Positions 6,213 to 7,880 of a stretch of DNA of 7,880 bases are shown here, in pieces. The stretch is from NCBI GenBank assembly GCA_031290375.1, contig JAITNR010000112.1, positions 1-7,880 on the forward strand. The letters are read 5' to 3'. The first letter of the stretch is position 1, and the number at the start of each line of letters is the position of its first letter. Source of the stretch: Prevotellaceae bacterium (GTDB lineage: Bacteria; Bacteroidota; Bacteroidia; Bacteroidales; Paludibacteraceae). The translations under genes were made by a program, and so were the position numbers. Under the pieces are notes generated by a model. The model saw only the letters and a list, made by a program, of their open reading frames with translations. It searched no databases and was not told where the DNA came from.

Positions 6213-6470
6213 AACATTCAAAGAACAAAGGTACACAAATTTTTCGATGTTGCAAGCAGGACGACAGCTACGAAAAGTCCGCTAAATTATTGGCAGAGAC
6301 AAATTTGTTATACTAATGAATTATGGAATTTCTTACTGAATAAATGTGATTTGGATATTCTTGCAAAGGTCAAAAACGGAGGAAGTTACATACCTCTGGA
6401 TGAAACAGACGGCAGAACGCAGTCGGTAATGATTGATTTGTTGAAAAAAAGAGAATACCTTTACATTTAG
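6213..6470 (+). pseudogene. Unidentified coding remnant
   Basis: An 86-codon stretch is open from the TGA at 6210-6212 to TAG 6468-6470 with no plausible start codon in its first part. The latter part looks protein-like: NELWNFLLNKCDLDILAKV, then NGGSYIPLDETDGRTQ, then MIDLLKKREYLYI at the end. An adjacent frame just upstream also reads sensibly (CKQDDSYEKSAKLLAETNLL, about 6252-6312), so the two may be halves of one frameshifted gene. I do not recognise the family. The left 45 bases also contain the divergent SDR promoter, so coding there is unlikely to be ancestral. It is best read as the tail of a decayed gene; a short real gene is possible but lacks a start. Confidence 0.3.
6226..6255 (-). 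promoter_or_regulatory. Promoter of the SDR gene
   Basis: On the minus strand TTG (6255-6253), a 19-base spacer and TACCTTTG (6233-6226) match the Bacteroidota -33/-7 promoter. The predicted start near 6220 gives a leader of about 45 bases before the ATG at 6174. The same spacer length is seen at the HU and CapA promoters. Confidence 0.6.
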
Positions 6471-6593
6471 TTTGTTATTAAAAAGGAATGGTTTCGCAAT
6501 TTTGCGCAACTTGACAAAAAAACGTCAGAGAGTAAAATTGAGCAAATAAATATAAAGGTGCGGCTCAGCACTATAATCACTGACAACAACAAA

Positions 6594-6893
6594 ATGAAAT
6601 GGTATAACTATGTTGCTTGCTTTTTTGCAGGAATATTTTTAACTAATGCGGTTCCGCATTATATTTAGGGAATTTCAGGCGAGAGTTTTCCAACACCCTT
6701 TGCTAATTCTCCCGGAGTGGGATTGTCATCACCACTTTTGAATGTATTATGGGCTTTACTTAACTTAGTGATAGGTTATTTTCTTTTCAAAGCGGGAAAA
6801 GTCTCAAATAAAAAATGGACTATTCTCATTTTCTTTATTGGGATAGCGATAATGAGTATATTATTAAGCATTACGTTTGCTGAAAAAAGGTAA
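6594..6893 (+). pseudogene. Small conserved membrane protein interrupted by one TAG
   Basis: From ATG 6594 the frame runs 100 codons to TAA 6891-6893 with a single stop, TAG 6666-6668, at codon 25. Before it: MKWYNYVACFFAGIFLTNAV then PHYI. After it: GISGESFPTPFANSPGVG (26-43), LSSPLLNVLWALLNLVIGYF (44-63, second membrane helix) and a third helix at about 75-95 (WTILIFFIGIAIMSILLS). The pattern NAVPH-hydrophobic pair-x-G-S-G-x-x-FPTPFA-x-PPG-x-GLSSP-x-x-NVLW is one I recall from a widespread small membrane protein of unknown function, where the interrupted position is often H, N or Q. CAG to TAG would be a single transition. No downstream ATG could restart translation before residue 87. It is either a fresh pseudogene or a readthrough/recoded gene; the first is more likely. 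Confidence 0.7.
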
Positions 6894-6951
6894 TTTTGAT
6901 AATATAGGTAATTAGTACAGATAATGACATTCGGTTTTAGAATAAAATAAA

Positions 6952-6968
6952 GTGGAATCAGATACCAC
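6952..6968. repeat. 17-base near-perfect palindrome upstream of the DUF805 gene
   Basis: GTGGAATCAGATACCAC is a dyad centred on A6960: GTGG pairs with CCAC and ATC with GAT, with one A-A mismatch. It lies 28 bases before the DUF805 ATG. It could be an operator for a dimeric regulator or a small RNA hairpin in the leader; nothing else supports either. Confidence 0.4.
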
Positions 6969-6996
6969 TCAAAAAAACGAACTAAAAAATAGTATT

Positions 6997-7383
6997 ATGA
7001 ATTGGTATTTAAAAGTTTTGAAACAGTACGCTGATTTTAGCGGAAGAGCAAGAAGAACAGAATATTGGATGTTTGCTCTATTCAATATTCTGGTTGTATT
7101 TGCATTATTTATTATTGCTACCATTATCGGGGCCATAGCTGGAGGTAGCAGCGGTGCAGGGGCTGGAGCCGTAATAGGCTACATCCTTTACATTATCTAT
7201 GGATTGGCAACCATCATTCCGAGTTTAGCTGTTGTAGTCAGAAGACTGCACGATATAGGGAAAGGTGGTGGCTGGATATTCATTTCATTTGTTCCTCTTA
7301 TAGGTGGCATTTGGCTTTTAATCCTGATGTTCCTTGACAGTGAAGCAGGAGAAAACAGATTTGGAGCAAATCCAAAAGATTAA
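6997..7383 (+). CDS. DUF805 family inner-membrane protein
   Basis: This 128-residue integral membrane protein of the DUF805 (YhaH-like) family has no established function. The family motifs are all present: MNWYLKVLKQYADFSGRARR plus TEYW at the N-terminus, RRLHDIGKGGGW (82-93) and the tail DSEAGENRFGANPKD (114-128). Hydrophobic segments lie at about 25-48 (with the Gly/Ala-rich stretch GAIAGGSSGAGAGA following), 58-80 and 93-112. ATG 6997 is chosen because family members begin with MNWY immediately before the FSGR motif; an in-frame GTG at 6952 would add 15 polar residues (ESDTTQKNELKNS) without family support and lies in the palindrome. It follows the TAG-interrupted gene in the same direction, with a gap of about 100 bases. 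Confidence 0.92.
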   Translation: MNWYLKVLKQYADFSGRARRTEYWMFALFNILVVFALFIIATIIGAIAGGSSGAGAGAVIGYILYIIYGLATIIPSLAVVVRRLHDIGKGGGWIFISFVPLIGGIWLLILMFLDSEAGENRFGANPKD

Positions 7384-7418
7384 TCAATGGAATTTTCTCC
7401 TTATTGAGGTAGTAGTAC

Positions 7419-7453
7419 GGTACTTGGACAACTATGGCAGTTGTCCAAGTACC
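7419..7453. repeat. Perfect 15-bp stem, 5-base loop hairpin
   Basis: GGTACTTGGACAACT at 7419-7433, loop ATGGC at 7434-7438, and AGTTGTCCAAGTACC at 7439-7453 pair without mismatch. It starts 35 bases after the DUF805 stop. No T run follows on the plus strand (next bases ACATGCC), and AGTAC-like sequence lies on the other side, so it is not a standard intrinsic terminator in either direction. A further weak GC-rich hairpin and GTTTT follow at 7475-7491. Candidates are a transcript-end stabilising hairpin, a REP-type or IS200/IS605-type end, or a dimeric recombinase/regulator site. The rest of 7384-7591 shows no gene. Confidence 0.75.
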
Positions 7454-7591
7454 ACATGCCAACTAACCGTCCTACCCACAGGTGGGGTTTTGGTGTGTTT
7501 CGCAGTCTTTTTTTTGAAAATAATCTTGTTGGCGCCAAGTTGCGAGAAACAGTGACAGTGTAGATTTAGGATACGAAAATACGTTAATTTT

Positions 7592-7622
7592 TTTGTCGTT
7601 CCATTCGGATTTTATACATTTG
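7592..7622 (+). promoter_or_regulatory. Promoter of the CapA-family gene
   Basis: TTTG at 7592-7595, a 19-base spacer and TACATTTG at 7615-7622 are a full match to the Bacteroidota -33/-7 consensus (TTTG ... TAnnTTTG). The predicted start at about 7627-7629 leaves a leader of about 20 bases. This is the cleanest promoter in the window. Confidence 0.7.
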
Positions 7623-7647
7623 CAACCCGCATTTAAAAAACGACAAG

Positions 7648-7880
7648 ATGAAACCGTTAAAATTATCCATTAAGACGGCGCTTGTAGCGCTTGTCTTACA
7701 GTCTTTTACTCCGTTTGGTTTTGCTCAGCAGAGCGAAAAAGACTTGATTTCCGTTATAGGAACCGGAGATATCATGTTGGGTTCCAACTATCCTTCTGAA
7801 GCCAAACTCCCGCCACGCGATGGAAAAGAGTTGTTGCGAAATGTTAAAGATGTTTTGCGCGACGCCAATGTTACTTTTGG
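7648..7880 (+). CDS. CapA-family protein, N-terminal part (runs off the window)
   Basis: Only the first 77 codons are present. Residues 1-27 look like a signal peptide (charged start, LVALVLQSFTPFGFAQ), so the protein is exported. The mature part opens with ISVIGTGDIMLGSNYPSEA; GDIMLG (40-45) is the metal-binding signature of the CapA/PGA_cap family, which has a calcineurin-like metallophosphoesterase fold and is named for poly-gamma-glutamate capsule synthesis. LLRNVKDVLRDANVTFG (62-78) leads into the expected 'NLEG' motif, which would lie just past the edge. In Bacteroidota such proteins often occur outside any capsule locus, so a capsule role should not be assumed. Start ATG 7648 fits the signal peptide and the promoter at 7592-7622. 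Confidence 0.85.
   Translation, partial: MKPLKLSIKTALVALVLQSFTPFGFAQQSEKDLISVIGTGDIMLGSNYPSEAKLPPRDGKELLRNVKDVLRDANVTF

Noticed and set aside
6891..6898. TAATTTTG as a -7 promoter element for the DUF805 gene
   Set aside because: It matches TAnnTTTG but has no -33 box at 19-21 bases and is about 100 bases from the start codon; AT-rich DNA gives such matches often.
7529..7538. Perfect 10-base palindrome TTGGCGCCAA
   Set aside because: Short palindromes of this size occur by chance, there is no loop for an RNA hairpin, and it is not positioned at a promoter element.
7334..7555. Rightward 73-codon frame overlapping the end of the DUF805 gene
   Set aside because: It begins inside the DUF805 gene in another frame, runs through the perfect hairpin, and has no protein-like pattern or start signal.

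Overview
The window is AT-rich bacterial DNA, most likely from a Bacteroidota species (order Bacteroidales plausible). The evidence is the protein families (DUF4294, LolA-like plus DUF3108 pair, HU/LysM membrane protein, IS1-type relic). In addition, three upstream regions carry a -33/-7 promoter pair of the Bacteroidota type, TTTG-like then TAnnTTTG, each with a 19-nt spacer. The genus cannot be told from the sequence.

Layout. At 1-62 is a possible last beta-strand of an outer-membrane protein. At 142-2008 a rightward cluster encodes an exported DUF4294 protein, the ribosome maturation factor RimM and the octanoyltransferase LipB, with gaps of 20 and 32 bp. At 2009-2361, between lipB and the leftward genes, lies a decayed IS1-type transposase that keeps its zinc-ribbon start, helix-turn-helix and C-terminal tail but has lost the whole catalytic core. 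At 2362-3796 two leftward genes encode a DUF3108 protein and a LolA-like lipoprotein carrier, both exported envelope proteins. A short divergent promoter region (3797-3919) separates them from a rightward, ATGA-coupled pair at 3920-5346: a small HU-like protein and a 381-residue protein with an HU-like N-terminus, one membrane helix and a C-terminal LysM domain. A leftward short-chain dehydrogenase fills 5368-6174.

From 6175 to 6996 the DNA looks like decaying accessory sequence. It holds an unidentified open-frame remnant, then a small membrane-protein gene that is intact except for one in-frame TAG at codon 25. A DUF805 membrane protein follows (6997-7383), then an intergenic region with a perfect 15-bp stem hairpin. 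A well-formed promoter then drives the start of a CapA-family protein that runs off the right edge.

Most of the window is housekeeping and envelope biology: ribosome assembly, lipoylation, lipoprotein sorting, and a possible nucleoid-to-cell-wall link. No CRISPR array, tRNA, rRNA or complete mobile element was seen. The best candidates for something under-described are the HU/LysM membrane protein with its coupled small HU partner, the internally deleted IS1 derivative, the amber-interrupted gene and the perfect hairpin at 7419-7453.
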